Shown here piece after piece: positions 1-8,602 of a stretch of DNA of 17,702 nucleotides. The translations under genes and the position numbers were made by a program. The notes beneath the pieces are model-generated. The model saw only the letters and a program-made list of their open reading frames with translations. It was not told the DNA's origin and searched no databases. The stretch is from contig CAJTMJ010000053.1 of NCBI GenBank assembly GCA_910577335.1, positions 1 to 17,702 on the forward strand, given 5' to 3'. Position 1 is the first letter of the stretch, and every line of letters begins with the position of its first letter. Source of the stretch: an uncultured Duncaniella sp. (GTDB lineage: Bacteria > Bacteroidota > Bacteroidia > Bacteroidales > Muribaculaceae).

Positions 1-221
1 ATCCAGAAGACAAAGTACGTGAAAGCGTCATAAATGAGATGTCAGTCGGTTTTTATTGGACACCGGAGTTAGTAAAATCCCTTACGGAATACAGCAGCAA
101 CCGTGACAGATATCCTTCAATTGACACATTTTATCCCAACTTGATAAAATTCTTCAGAACATACGCAGACAGTCAATTTGAAGAAATAGATTCAATTTTC
201 ACTACTGAAATTTCAAAATAG
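1..221 (+). CDS. C-terminal end of an unrecognised protein (5' partial)
   Basis: The reading frame is open from the left edge (codons from position 3) to the TAG at 219-221, giving at least 73 residues. The ATG at 39 is therefore probably internal and not the start. The visible part is hydrophilic and rich in aromatic and acidic residues (FYWTPEL, FYPNLIKFF, then an acidic tail). It has no signal peptide, membrane segment or motif that I recognise. The stop lies 8 nt before the ATG of the next gene, so the two are probably co-transcribed. I cannot name a function. Confidence 0.6.
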   Translation, partial: PEDKVRESVINEMSVGFYWTPELVKSLTEYSSNRDRYPSIDTFYPNLIKFFRTYADSQFEEIDSIFTTEISK

Positions 222-229
222 AAACATCA

Positions 230-1075
230 ATGAAAAAGATAAGCATCTTAATAGCGATATGCCTTGCGACCATAGCCGCAGTCGCACAGCAAAAAGCGGA
301 TATTGAAGTCAGCTATACGGCTTTTTCTCCGAATTTCAAGAACGGCGATGTTGACGTAAAGAAAAACTATGTGTTACTTGCCAACACATCTGAATCAAAA
401 TTTTACTCGCCGAAAACAGAATATATCGACTCATTGAACTCAACACCTGAGGGGAAGGCTAAATTTCAGGAAATGAGCAGAGCTGCTGTTATGGGTGGGA
501 AATTTGACGATATACCTAAAAAAGATGGCAGTTATTATGTGGTAAAATCGACCAATTCGAACACTCTTAGATACTACGATTCCGCCGGGATGGATCAATA
601 CTACTATGATGAAACGCCCGAAGAGTGGATGTGGGAAATTTCCGATTCGACCAAAAATGTCATCGGATATGAATGTGTAAAAGCCTCGGTTGATTTTCAT
701 GGAAGAAAATGGGTAGCATGGTTCTCACCTGAAATTCCCATTTCCAATGGTCCATGGAAGCTCGGAGGTCTGCCGGGCTTAATATTGGAAGCATCAACTG
801 CTGACGGTAAATATGGCTTTGTGGCAACAGGTATACAGCAGACATCTAAGCCTATAGGCATTATCTATCTTGCTGACGGATACGAGAAAACCGGCCGAAA
901 GAGTTTTTTGAAAGCAAAACGTGCTTTTATTGACAATCCCTTAGGCAAAATAAACGCCCAATTTGCCGGAAACGGAATGACAGTCCTCAAAGTTAAGAAT
1001 CAGGACGGTGCGGACATCAGCAATAGCATTTTTGTAATGCGCACAGTTGCGGATTTTATCGAAACCGACTATTAA
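230..1075 (+). CDS. GLPGLI family secreted protein
   Basis: A 281-residue protein that starts with a Sec signal peptide (MKK, a hydrophobic stretch, then AVAQ, with cleavage likely near residue 19-20). The family-naming motif GLPGLI is at residues 180-185, within GPWKLGGLPGLILEA. Other segments shared with the second copy in this window are DST.. .GYEC (about 139-150) and the HGRKW.AWF.PEIP stretch (about 155-170). The length is typical of the Bacteroidetes GLPGLI (Porph_ging) family, whose function is unknown and which is expected in the periplasm or outer envelope. It follows the upstream partial gene by 8 nt and is followed by an intrinsic terminator, so it looks like the last gene of its transcript. 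Confidence 0.92.
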   Translation: MKKISILIAICLATIAAVAQQKADIEVSYTAFSPNFKNGDVDVKKNYVLLANTSESKFYSPKTEYIDSLNSTPEGKAKFQEMSRAAVMGGKFDDIPKKDGSYYVVKSTNSNTLRYYDSAGMDQYYYDETPEEWMWEISDSTKNVIGYECVKASVDFHGRKWVAWFSPEIPISNGPWKLGGLPGLILEASTADGKYGFVATGIQQTSKPIGIIYLADGYEKTGRKSFLKAKRAFIDNPLGKINAQFAGNGMTVLKVKNQDGADISNSIFVMRTVADFIETDY

Positions 1076-1085
1076 AACACACACG

Positions 1086-1120
1086 TCACCTCATGCCCTA
1101 ATAGAGGTATGAGGTGATTT
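1086..1120 (+). terminator. Intrinsic terminator after the GLPGLI gene
   Basis: A perfect 9-bp stem, TCACCTCAT (1086-1094) with ATGAGGTGA (1109-1117), closes a 14-nt loop and runs into a short T-rich stretch (TTTCTCC). It starts 10 nt after the stop codon of the GLPGLI gene. Confidence 0.75.
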
Positions 1121-1177
1121 CTCCCCTATCAATGCCTGCCAGCCATTAGCCATGTTAAGATTTATTTGGTAAATCCG

Positions 1178-1210
1178 TTGGAATACTCTCATTAAATATT
1201 GCTACCTTTG
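1178..1210 (+). promoter_or_regulatory. Bacteroidetes-type promoter for the AMP-binding synthetase gene
   Basis: A -7 element TACCTTTG (1203-1210) matches the Bacteroidetes TAnnTTTG consensus. A TTG at 1178-1180 serves as the -33 element, with a spacer of 22 bp, slightly longer than usual. The predicted transcript start, a few bases after 1210, leaves a leader of roughly 50 nt before the ATG at 1266. Confidence 0.65.
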
Positions 1211-1265
1211 TCGCAAAATTGCCGACAGGCAATCTTCATCAATTCCTTAATTTACAAAATATCCC

Positions 1266-2927
1266 ATGCAACAAAGAGACAGCATCAATCTATATTTTCA
1301 GGATTCTATACGTAAAAACTGGGATCTTCCTGCGTTTACCGACCTTGGCGGTAGCACAATGTCATATAAAGATGTGGCAAGAAAGATAGCCAAGCTACAT
1401 CTATTATTTAAAGAGGTAGGCATTGAACCCGGCGACAAGATAGCTCTATGTGGTAAAAACAGCTCCATGTGGTGTGTGGCATTCTTAGCCACTATGACCT
1501 ACGGGGCTGTGATTGTACCTATATTACCTGATTTCAAATCGGATAACGTACAGCATCTTATAAACCACAGCGATGCGAAACTTGCCATCATTGATGACGC
1601 TAAATGGGAGGAATTAAATCCTGAAAGTATGCCTAAACTTATCGGCACACTCTCAGTAAAAGACTTCTCGCTGATAAACAGCAATAACAAAAAGCTTGAT
1701 GAAACACGTGCTCATCTTAACGAGCTGTTTGGCAAGAGGTACCCCGACCGATTCACTAAAGAAGATGTAAATTACTATGTGGATAGCAGAGATGAACTCT
1801 GCATGATCAGTTATACATCCGGCTCTACAGGATTCTCGAAAGGTGTAATGCTGCCATTCAGAAGTATTTGGTCAAATGTGCAGTATTGTCTTAACTATCT
1901 ACCCACCGAACCGGGCGACGGAGTGGTATGTATGCTCCCGTTAGCCCACATGTATGGTCTGACCATCGACATGCTGCGTCCCTTTGTAAGTGGTAATCAT
2001 ATCTATATTGTCACACGCACCCCATCTCCCCGCATTATAATGGACGCATTCGCAAAAGTCCGTCCAAGATATATAGTTACCGTACCGCTTATCATTGAAA
2101 AAATCATAAAGACAAGAGTGTTCCCATTACTCGACAAGCCACTCATGAAATTGCTCATGAAGGTGCCGTTTGTGGACGAACATCTTCTTAATAAGGTTCT
2201 CGTAAGTCTACGTGATACATTTGGAGGTAATCTTGAGCAGATTATAATCGGTGGTGCCGGTCTTAACCGTGAGGTAGAGGAATTTTTACGTAAATGCGGT
2301 TTCCCCTATACTGTAGGTTATGGAATGACCGAATGTGGTCCGCTTATTTCATACGCAAGCGCAAGCAACAACCGAATGGCATCGTGTGGTAAGATTGTAG
2401 ATCGTATCGAAGCTCGAATAGATTCACCCGATCCGGCAACAATTCCCGGTGTGCTCCATGTGAAAGGTGACAATGTGATGCTTGGATACTATAAAAACCA
2501 AGACGCCACCGATTCCACATTTGACAAAGACGGCTGGATGACCACCGGCGACATCTGCAACCTCGATGAGGACGGATACCTCTATATACGCGGACGTGAC
2601 AAAAACATGATTCTCGGTGCGTCAGGTCAGAACATCTATCCCGAAGAGATTGAAGATAAACTAAACAATCTTCCATACGTTTCTGAATCGCTAATTGTCG
2701 ATGGCGGAGAAGGACGTTTGATAGCGTTGATATATCCCGACCTTGAAAACGCAACCGCACAAGGCATGGGTGAAAAAGAGATTAAAGAATTGATGGAAGA
2801 AAATATCAAGACTCTCAACTCAAATCTTCCCGCCTACTCGCAAGTGCAGCGTATAAAGATATACGACGAAGAATTTGAAAAAACGCCCAAGCGTTCCATC
2901 AAACGTTATCTTTACCAGAAAATTTAA
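1266..2927 (+). CDS. AMP-forming acyl-CoA/acyl-ACP synthetase (long-chain fatty acid ligase type)
   Basis: A 553-residue ANL-superfamily adenylating enzyme that activates a carboxylate with ATP and then forms a thioester. All core motifs are visible: the P-loop YTSGSTGFSKG (183-193), the A5 motif GYGMTEC (351-357), TGD (427-429) with its ribose-binding aspartate D429, the hinge RGRDKN (442-447) followed by GASGQNIYPEEIE, and the C-terminal TPKRSIKRYLY with the catalytic lysine at K546. Length and motifs fit long-chain acyl-CoA synthetases. Bacteroidales often lack full beta-oxidation, so a role in recycling exogenous or lipid-derived fatty acids, possibly onto ACP, is as likely as degradation (inference). 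There is no signal peptide or membrane segment, so the protein is cytoplasmic. It has its own promoter and is convergent with the next gene. Confidence 0.9.
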   Translation: MQQRDSINLYFQDSIRKNWDLPAFTDLGGSTMSYKDVARKIAKLHLLFKEVGIEPGDKIALCGKNSSMWCVAFLATMTYGAVIVPILPDFKSDNVQHLINHSDAKLAIIDDAKWEELNPESMPKLIGTLSVKDFSLINSNNKKLDETRAHLNELFGKRYPDRFTKEDVNYYVDSRDELCMISYTSGSTGFSKGVMLPFRSIWSNVQYCLNYLPTEPGDGVVCMLPLAHMYGLTIDMLRPFVSGNHIYIVTRTPSPRIIMDAFAKVRPRYIVTVPLIIEKIIKTRVFPLLDKPLMKLLMKVPFVDEHLLNKVLVSLRDTFGGNLEQIIIGGAGLNREVEEFLRKCGFPYTVGYGMTECGPLISYASASNNRMASCGKIVDRIEARIDSPDPATIPGVLHVKGDNVMLGYYKNQDATDSTFDKDGWMTTGDICNLDEDGYLYIRGRDKNMILGASGQNIYPEEIEDKLNNLPYVSESLIVDGGEGRLIALIYPDLENATAQGMGEKEIKELMEENIKTLNSNLPAYSQVQRIKIYDEEFEKTPKRSIKRYLYQKI

Positions 2928-2947
2928 GATAAATACGTTCTAAGAAA

Positions 2948-5500
2948 TCAGAATGTGAAATGCATAGCAATCCGGATGCCTCCCTTGCAGGCATTCGGAT
3001 TTCTTCTATATGTGAGACGCCACACATAGTCCACGCGAAGCACACGGAAAAGGTTATCGACACCTACCCCGGCTTCCATATATGGCTGATCGCTCATAAG
3101 TTGAGTGTTAGAAATTTCGGGGAAGGAATAGAGTTCCTTGTTAAGCCATGGACGGTTTCGATGACTGAGATGACCATAAAAACCACGGAACATGAATGCT
3201 TCACGTAGTTTCAGACGCTTAAGATAAGGCACCAAATTAAATATAGCACCATTTGCCCAATATGTCAAATCCCACTGTGCGTAGGTATCGTTTATAAATT
3301 CCATAGGGTTCAGACAGGCAAACGATTCCGGCTGAATGATATATGAAAGATTCGCATTTGGAATTAACAGATTCGGATAAGGAGAACGTGACCATACATG
3401 TCCACCTTTAACTATGAAATCGACATAGCCGAATGCCGATAGCCAGAATCGCTTCTGAATAGAGGCTTCGGTAGTATTTATGGCAAACGGATTCCCCATG
3501 AAACCCTTCGGTGCGAAAGTATGCGACAACACAAATACTGGAGCATCGAGGTTGATCGGCAAACGTGTAGTCTTCATCTGGTAAAACTTTTCACCGGGGG
3601 CATAACGAAGCTGCAAGGTAAAAGAATTCATGGTGTAATGGCTGAAATTATTGCCATATCCATTAACAAAAGTCATGAATTTTGTAGCTTCTTGACGTTC
3701 GCTCTGCAGCTTAGCCTGAACCGAAAAATTATTTTCAAGTTCAAGTATATATTCAAGCTTACTAACCCTATGATAGGTCATCTGGTTGTCGGTCATTCGC
3801 TTTAACGAAAGGAAAAAATTGTCAGGATTAGTAAAGTAATAATGCTGACCCAACATGTCAACGTCATACAATTGGGTAGCCCTTATAGAATGAACAGGAA
3901 ATTCCCTTGAATGATAATTTTTATCACGGAAAGAGTACTCCAACTCACCCATATATTTCCATTTGTGATCCTTCGTACCGTATGCGCCATATCCTCTCGC
4001 AAACCACCTGCGTGAAAGATTTGCCGTAGTCATGCCACCGGCACGTAGTCGCATACCTTCCATGGAGTTAAACGAGATAGAAGTATTCATTGGTCCCACA
4101 TCAAATTTAGAGGGATTCCCCGTATCTACATATCCCGATACCAATATTTTGACAACTTTCTCCGTCCAATAATATAACGGAACTGAGCGCAACCGAGCCA
4201 TCATATTTTCCATCGAATTTTCACCCTTCGATATTGTAGCCATGCGGTTGGTATCCCAAAATGAAAGGTCTCTGTATTCAGCTCCGGGAGCATAGATTTG
4301 AGCTGCCCCTCTGTCAAATATCGACTGATCAGGAGCAGCGTTAAAATTATGATTATCGTAGACAGTATGCCTTCGTGCATATATACCTTGCGTGCCCGGT
4401 ATCAAGCTTGCTTCGATGGTCATATCATCGCTCATCTTTAAGCGTGAACCGTCGGGAGCTTTCACATACTCCTGCCTTATCTCCATGCCATCAATGAAAT
4501 TAAGATTAATGTCATGAGGGACTCTCATAATAATCTTCTTGATAAACATTGTGGTATCACCGTATGGCACATAGAATCTCCCCGTAAAACCGAATGAGCT
4601 CGGATTTCTCGGAACGAATGTCAACTCGATGCACTTTACAGAGTCAATATCTATGGTATCAGTGAGATAGAACTTATAAAAATCGGGAGCTATGCGTGAC
4701 AATGGGCTTACGAACCTATTCTGAAGGACAGTAATGTCATTGGAGTAAACATCTATTTCTCTCATCACATCCTCATAGAAAGTCTGGGTGCTTTGTTTGT
4801 CAAGCATTTCATCCAAGCCGGCAGTACGAAGACCTGTTACGTACTCTTTCTCCTTTTCAGGATTCAACTTGTGATGAACACTTGATGCCTTCTCCCTAAG
4901 AGCCACATTAAGAATCGGCTTTCCGGAAACCTCGGATGTATCAATATACTCCTTTATAAATGCAAATTTCTTATCAATACCACCCTTTGCCGAGTCATTA
5001 AACTGATAATTGTTTATCGCAAGGGTTATTCGCTCATATTTATTATAGTTGTAGTCAGGTTTTCTACGCGGATCGTTCAAATCCTGCGTAGCCCTTATTT
5101 TCTCCATAAAATCCACTGCGGGATTATTCTTCTTTGAATAGTGCTCTTTATGAGGTTTTGCAGTAACTTCACCCAACAGCATACCGATAGGATGCAAATC
5201 CACGGTCAACTTTGCACTCTGATATGGTTTAATTTCCACATCCTTAGTCTCATAGCCCATAGCCGCCACTCTAACCTTATTGCAGTACAGAGCAGTGGCA
5301 ATGGAAAATTTACCATTTTCACCCGTCAGCTCGCCACGGTCAGTGCCAAGCAAAAGGATTGTGGCGTATGGCACCGGCTTATGGGATATGGAGTCACGTA
5401 TTACACCGCTGATTGTAATATTCTGAGCATTCGCACAGACAGCAGAAACTATGATAATGAAATATATTATGGTTTGGCGCAAGCGCATAAAATTCAACAT
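2948..5500 (-). CDS. DUF5686 outer-membrane protein with carboxypeptidase-regulatory-like domain
   Basis: An 850-residue envelope protein. Residues 1-25 form a Sec signal peptide ending in ANA before Q26. Residues about 28-115 are a carboxypeptidase-D regulatory-like fold (ITISGVIRDSISHKPVPYATI, then GYETKDVEI), as in the N-terminal domains of TonB-dependent receptors. A mixed middle region follows. The C-terminal half is rich in alternating aromatic strands and ends in MHFTF, the terminal aromatic being typical of an outer-membrane beta-barrel. This layout fits the DUF5686 family, for which I know of no established function. Met5 (codon 5486-5488) is an alternative start that would still leave a good signal peptide. 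It is convergent with the synthetase gene (20-nt gap) and divergent from the CYTH gene, with overlapping promoter regions. Confidence 0.88.
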   Translation of the reverse strand: MLNFMRLRQTIIYFIIIVSAVCANAQNITISGVIRDSISHKPVPYATILLLGTDRGELTGENGKFSIATALYCNKVRVAAMGYETKDVEIKPYQSAKLTVDLHPIGMLLGEVTAKPHKEHYSKKNNPAVDFMEKIRATQDLNDPRRKPDYNYNKYERITLAINNYQFNDSAKGGIDKKFAFIKEYIDTSEVSGKPILNVALREKASSVHHKLNPEKEKEYVTGLRTAGLDEMLDKQSTQTFYEDVMREIDVYSNDITVLQNRFVSPLSRIAPDFYKFYLTDTIDIDSVKCIELTFVPRNPSSFGFTGRFYVPYGDTTMFIKKIIMRVPHDINLNFIDGMEIRQEYVKAPDGSRLKMSDDMTIEASLIPGTQGIYARRHTVYDNHNFNAAPDQSIFDRGAAQIYAPGAEYRDLSFWDTNRMATISKGENSMENMMARLRSVPLYYWTEKVVKILVSGYVDTGNPSKFDVGPMNTSISFNSMEGMRLRAGGMTTANLSRRWFARGYGAYGTKDHKWKYMGELEYSFRDKNYHSREFPVHSIRATQLYDVDMLGQHYYFTNPDNFFLSLKRMTDNQMTYHRVSKLEYILELENNFSVQAKLQSERQEATKFMTFVNGYGNNFSHYTMNSFTLQLRYAPGEKFYQMKTTRLPINLDAPVFVLSHTFAPKGFMGNPFAINTTEASIQKRFWLSAFGYVDFIVKGGHVWSRSPYPNLLIPNANLSYIIQPESFACLNPMEFINDTYAQWDLTYWANGAIFNLVPYLKRLKLREAFMFRGFYGHLSHRNRPWLNKELYSFPEISNTQLMSDQPYMEAGVGVDNLFRVLRVDYVWRLTYRRNPNACKGGIRIAMHFTF
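2969..3005 (+). terminator. Hairpin terminator for the synthetase gene, inside the 3' end of the convergent gene
   Basis: A 13-bp stem (2969-2981 with 2989-3001, core CCGGATGCC/GGCATTCGG) has a 7-nt loop and is followed by TCTTC. In the plus-strand RNA, position 2975 pairs with 2995 as a G-U wobble; in the minus-strand RNA the same pair is a C-A mismatch. The structure is thus better formed for the plus-strand transcript coming from the synthetase gene. It lies wholly inside the last codons of the minus-strand DUF5686 gene (about residues 833-843). Confidence 0.55.
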
Positions 5501-5513
5501 TATTGAAATATTT

Positions 5514-5542
5514 CAAGAATATAAATTTGTGTGTGGTACCAA
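5514..5542 (-). promoter_or_regulatory. Possible minus-strand promoter for the DUF5686 gene
   Basis: Read on the minus strand, TATTCTTG (5521-5514) is one mismatch from TAnnTTTG, with a TTG (5542-5540) 18 bp upstream. It would leave only about 7 nt of leader before the ATG at 5500, or about 19 nt if Met5 is the start. It overlaps the plus-strand promoter at 5527-5557, so the two could compete. This is a weak call. Confidence 0.3.
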
Positions 5543-5557
5543 TCTTTTTTACCTTTG
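5527..5557 (+). promoter_or_regulatory. Bacteroidetes-type promoter for the CYTH gene
   Basis: TTG (5527-5529), a 20-bp spacer, then TACCTTTG (5550-5557): a full match to the Bacteroidetes -33/-7 arrangement. The predicted transcript start is near 5564, leaving about 20 nt before the ATG at 5584. Because the promoter lies downstream of the in-frame ATG at 5503, it argues against that upstream start. Confidence 0.75.
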
Positions 5558-5583
5558 CAAAATTAGGCATAAAATCCCATATT

Positions 5584-6051
5584 ATGGCAAAAGAAATAGA
5601 ACTAAAATTCCTCGTAACTGACAGAACATTTGTAAATATTGCCACTTCCCATTCAAGAATACGCCAGTGCTACCTGTCCGATTCTCCTGATGCCACAGTG
5701 CGTATCAGATTGAAGGACGATAACGCTTATATAACCGTCAAAGGACGAAACCACGGGTGTGTACGGGATGAATGGGAATATGAAATACCTGCTCAGGACG
5801 CATTGGAGATGGCTGAACACCTTTCTCATGGTTTTGCCATTGACAAGACAAGGTACATAGTGCCATATAAGGGATATGTATGGGAAGTTGACGAATTCCA
5901 CGGCAACCACGAAGGGCTTATCATCGCAGAAGTTGAAATGCCTTCAGCGAATTGCACTCCTGAGTTACCGCCTTTCATCGGGAAAGAAGTCACTGGTGAC
6001 CCTCAATACTACAACTCCTCACTTGCCAAAGCCAAGAAGCCAAGTATTTGA
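5584..6051 (+). CDS. CYTH-domain protein (triphosphate tunnel metalloenzyme)
   Basis: A 155-residue protein of the CYTH/triphosphate tunnel family. The signature ExExK is E4, E6, K8 (EIELK), right after the chosen start. Later tunnel strands show RIRL with basic residues, TVKG, WEYEIP, and EVDEF...AEVEM near residues 101-120, where acidic residues bind the metal. The family hydrolyses inorganic tripolyphosphate or nucleoside/thiamine triphosphates, or in some members makes cAMP; short single-domain bacterial members are mostly tripolyphosphatases. The exact substrate cannot be read from sequence. An ATG at 5503 would add 27 residues, but the promoter falls inside that extension and the ExExK motif belongs at the N-terminus, so the start at 5584 is preferred. 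It converges with folC, with only 13 bp between stops. Confidence 0.88.
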   Translation: MAKEIELKFLVTDRTFVNIATSHSRIRQCYLSDSPDATVRIRLKDDNAYITVKGRNHGCVRDEWEYEIPAQDALEMAEHLSHGFAIDKTRYIVPYKGYVWEVDEFHGNHEGLIIAEVEMPSANCTPELPPFIGKEVTGDPQYYNSSLAKAKKPSI

Positions 6052-6064
6052 TAATCAATATCCA

Positions 6065-7354
6065 TTAAATCTTCAAATTTGCAATAAGGAAATTGCTTCC
6101 GGCAATCAGTATCATATCATTTATAGGATCTGCATTGCGTTTAGCCATCGTCAACGCTTCGTTGACGTCGGGAATTATCACTCCGTCCAATCCCAACTCT
6201 TTTGCTTTTTCGGCAAGAGCATCGGCGTTTAGTCCTCTCTTAACTGAAGGAGATGAGAAATACAACCGAACTGGAGTACTAATCCCAGCTATCAAACGTA
6301 ACACCGGCATAATATCTTTATCGGCGGCAAAGCCAATGATAAGATGAACCGTTCCTGACTTGTAATTGTCAAGCTGATCCGTTATATACTTCCATCCGCC
6401 AACATTATGCCCGGTGTCACAAAGGGTTTTCGGATTCTCCCCTATTGTGGTCCATCTACCCATAAGATGAGTCAGCCATGTGACATTTTTGAATCCCTCA
6501 CTTACTGATTTCGCTGTTATATCAAATCCGCATTTTTCAAGTTGAGCTAATGAAGCAATGACGGTAGCGGTATTCTTTATCTGATACTCACCTTTCAACT
6601 CCCCGATAAAATCACCGTATGGGGTATCTTTATATATAATACCATCCTCACTAATTTCTGATTTTACAGGCGATGCATATATCAGTTCTGCATCCTCGCT
6701 TTTTGCCTTGGTCTCGAACACTTGAACTGTCTCTTCCTGTCTCTCTCCGATGACCACCGGTATGCCATGCTTGATAATTCCGGCTTTCTCAAATGCGATT
6801 TTAGGAATCGTATCCCCTAAAAGAGATGTATGGTCTAATGAGATATTCGTAATGACACTTAATACCGGAGTTATGATATTAGTGCTATCTAATCTGCCAC
6901 CAAGACCGGTTTCTATTATTGCCACATCTACTTTCTCAGCGGCAAAATATTCAAATGCCATAGTGGAGGTAAGCTCAAAAAACGATGGTGAAAGGCTCTT
7001 ATATTTATCCTCTTTATAATACTCAAGCCATCGCTCCACAAAGGATACCACAGCCTCATGTGGGATTTTTTCACCATTAATACGTATACGCTCACGGAAA
7101 TCAAATAGGTGCGGTGAGGTATAAAGCCCAACCTTATATCCGGCAGATTGCAGTACAGCAGCCAGCGTGTGGGCAGTCGAACCTTTTCCATTTGTACCGG
7201 CTATGTGTACCGTTTTGTATTTTCGGTGGGGATTGCCAAATAAATCATCAAGAGCGATCGATGTTCCAAGCCCGGGCTTATATGCCGACATTCCCTCCTT
7301 CTGAAATACCGGGAGTGAGTTATATAAATAATCTATAGCTTCTGAATAAGTCAT
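6065..7354 (-). CDS. folC: Bifunctional folylpolyglutamate/dihydrofolate synthase
   Basis: A 429-residue Mur-ligase-type ATP-dependent amide ligase that adds glutamate to dihydropteroate and/or to folates, in the cytoplasm. The P-loop is GTNGKGST (53-60) in the context HIAGTNGKGST. It is followed by LYTSPHLFDFRERIRING (78-94), the metal/ATP motif ETGLGGRLDSTN (148-159), SLDHTSLLGDT (172-182) and EKAGIIK (189-195), which in this family holds the lysine that is carbamylated. The length is normal for FolC. It begins 34 nt downstream of the second chrA gene with no terminator or clear promoter between them, so it is probably transcribed with the transporter pair. The 3' end nearly touches the convergent CYTH gene. 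Confidence 0.95.
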   Translation of the reverse strand: MTYSEAIDYLYNSLPVFQKEGMSAYKPGLGTSIALDDLFGNPHRKYKTVHIAGTNGKGSTAHTLAAVLQSAGYKVGLYTSPHLFDFRERIRINGEKIPHEAVVSFVERWLEYYKEDKYKSLSPSFFELTSTMAFEYFAAEKVDVAIIETGLGGRLDSTNIITPVLSVITNISLDHTSLLGDTIPKIAFEKAGIIKHGIPVVIGERQEETVQVFETKAKSEDAELIYASPVKSEISEDGIIYKDTPYGDFIGELKGEYQIKNTATVIASLAQLEKCGFDITAKSVSEGFKNVTWLTHLMGRWTTIGENPKTLCDTGHNVGGWKYITDQLDNYKSGTVHLIIGFAADKDIMPVLRLIAGISTPVRLYFSSPSVKRGLNADALAEKAKELGLDGVIIPDVNEALTMAKRNADPINDMILIAGSNFLIANLKI

Positions 7355-7388
7355 AATCTCTAAATTTTAGTGTCCGTCATCCTGATAT

Positions 7389-7958
7389 TTAATATATCAA
7401 CCAGCCGGCAAACCCGGCGATGCATATAATCAAAATAGGATGCCATTTAAGCCAGTAAACCATCACAAATGCAGTTACACACAATGCGATGCTCCAGCAA
7501 ACCTGCCATGTTGTCTCGCCAAAGTTAGCTGAATTCATAAGTAACAACGCCGCAGATGCTATAAGACCCACAACAACCGGACGAAGACCGGCAAAAACAC
7601 CTTTTACTATGGTGCTGTCCCTATGACGATGTATCAAATGACTCGTATATGCTACCAACACAAACGAAGGAAGGACAACGACAAGCGTACATAACAACGA
7701 ACCGAGAATCCCGAAAATTGGCGATGAAAAATCAGGTGAGTATTCACCCGGAGCAACATACCCGATATATGTTGCTGAATTGATACCGATAGGTCCCGGA
7801 GTCATCTGAGAAATAGCCACAATATCGGTGAACATCTGTTCTGAAATCCATCCCGGACCCACTATCTCTCGCTCGATAAGAGCAAGCATGGCATAACCAC
7901 CGCCAAACCCGAAGAGTCCGATTTTAAGATATGACCATATAAGTTTAAGGTAAATCAT
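7389..7958 (-). CDS. chrA: ChrA-type anion (chromate) transporter, half-size protein 2
   Basis: A 189-residue membrane protein with one CHR domain. The family signatures are FGFGGGYAML..IE.EIV near residues 16-33 and SQMTPGPIGINSATYIGY near 50-67, followed by several hydrophobic segments to the C-terminus. Long ChrA proteins contain two CHR domains; here each domain is a separate gene, as in the short-chain ChrA pairs of Bacillus (ywrA/ywrB type), where both partners are needed. Its ATG overlaps the stop of the upstream partner by 4 bp (ATGA, 7955-7958), indicating translational coupling. The family expels chromate in some species; in a gut anaerobe the natural substrate may be another oxyanion. 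Confidence 0.87.
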   Translation of the reverse strand: MIYLKLIWSYLKIGLFGFGGGYAMLALIEREIVGPGWISEQMFTDIVAISQMTPGPIGINSATYIGYVAPGEYSPDFSSPIFGILGSLLCTLVVVLPSFVLVAYTSHLIHRHRDSTIVKGVFAGLRPVVVGLIASAALLLMNSANFGETTWQVCWSIALCVTAFVMVYWLKWHPILIICIAGFAGWLIY

Positions 7959-8557
7959 AACTTCTCATCCTCCTTTCTTATATCCTCTTCAATCTTTTGC
8001 AATTCTTTATGGTGCTTCGAAAGCCATAACCATCCAAAAAATCCACCAAGAACTATATATATGATGGGATTGGAGATAATAGGAAGCCTTGACCATATCA
8101 GCAATGCCACTACCACAGGAATTGCTATAGTCTTCCAGCCGATTTTGGCAGTCCGTGCAGATGATATGACAGGTGCCACAATAAGTGCGACGACTGCCGG
8201 TCGTATACCCATAAAAATCGCTGACAAAGTAGGATTGTTTTTAATAAGGTCAGGGGTTAGAAATATGGCGATACAAAGTATTATCATAAACGATGGCAAT
8301 ATTGTGCCTAAAGCAGCTGCCAACGATCCTTTTATTCCACGCAATTTATCGCCCACTGCCACTGAGATATTCACAGCAAGTATGCCGGGGAGAGATTGCG
8401 CTACGGCAAGAAGATCCAAAAAATCTTCACGTTCTATCCAATGGTTCTTATCTACAATCTCCTTTTCGATAATTGAAATCATAGCCCATCCTCCGCCAAA
8501 AGTAAACGCTCCGATTTTGAAAAATGTAATAAATAAACGGACAAATATATTATTCAT
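7955..8557 (-). CDS. chrA: ChrA-type anion (chromate) transporter, half-size protein 1
   Basis: A 200-residue membrane protein with one CHR domain. The N-terminal signature FKIGAFTFGGGWAMISIIEKE (about 13-33) and AVAQSLPGILAVNISVAVG (about 51-69) are typical, with further hydrophobic segments and a charged C-terminal tail (EEDIRKEDEKL). It is the first gene of the minus-strand set chrA-chrA-folC and overlaps its partner by 4 bp. The two halves differ in sequence (SLPGILAVN here, MTPGPIGIN in the partner), as expected for a heteromeric pair with opposite membrane orientation. It diverges from frc across a 175-bp gap. Confidence 0.87.
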   Translation of the reverse strand: MNNIFVRLFITFFKIGAFTFGGGWAMISIIEKEIVDKNHWIEREDFLDLLAVAQSLPGILAVNISVAVGDKLRGIKGSLAAALGTILPSFMIILCIAIFLTPDLIKNNPTLSAIFMGIRPAVVALIVAPVISSARTAKIGWKTIAIPVVVALLIWSRLPIISNPIIYIVLGGFFGWLWLSKHHKELQKIEEDIRKEDEKL

Positions 8558-8602
8558 ATCATAAGCTGATTTATCGTAACACCCTCAAACTTAAACGGCG
8601 TG

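Noticed and set aside
7365..7373. TAGTGTCC before folC, similar to the sequence at the truncated GLPGLI break
   Set aside because: Only about 8 bp are shared and the flanks differ; no gene is interrupted there, so it is treated as chance.
8061..8564. 167-residue plus-strand open frame opposite chrA
   Set aside because: It is antisense to a well-supported ChrA-family gene and shows no family features of its own.
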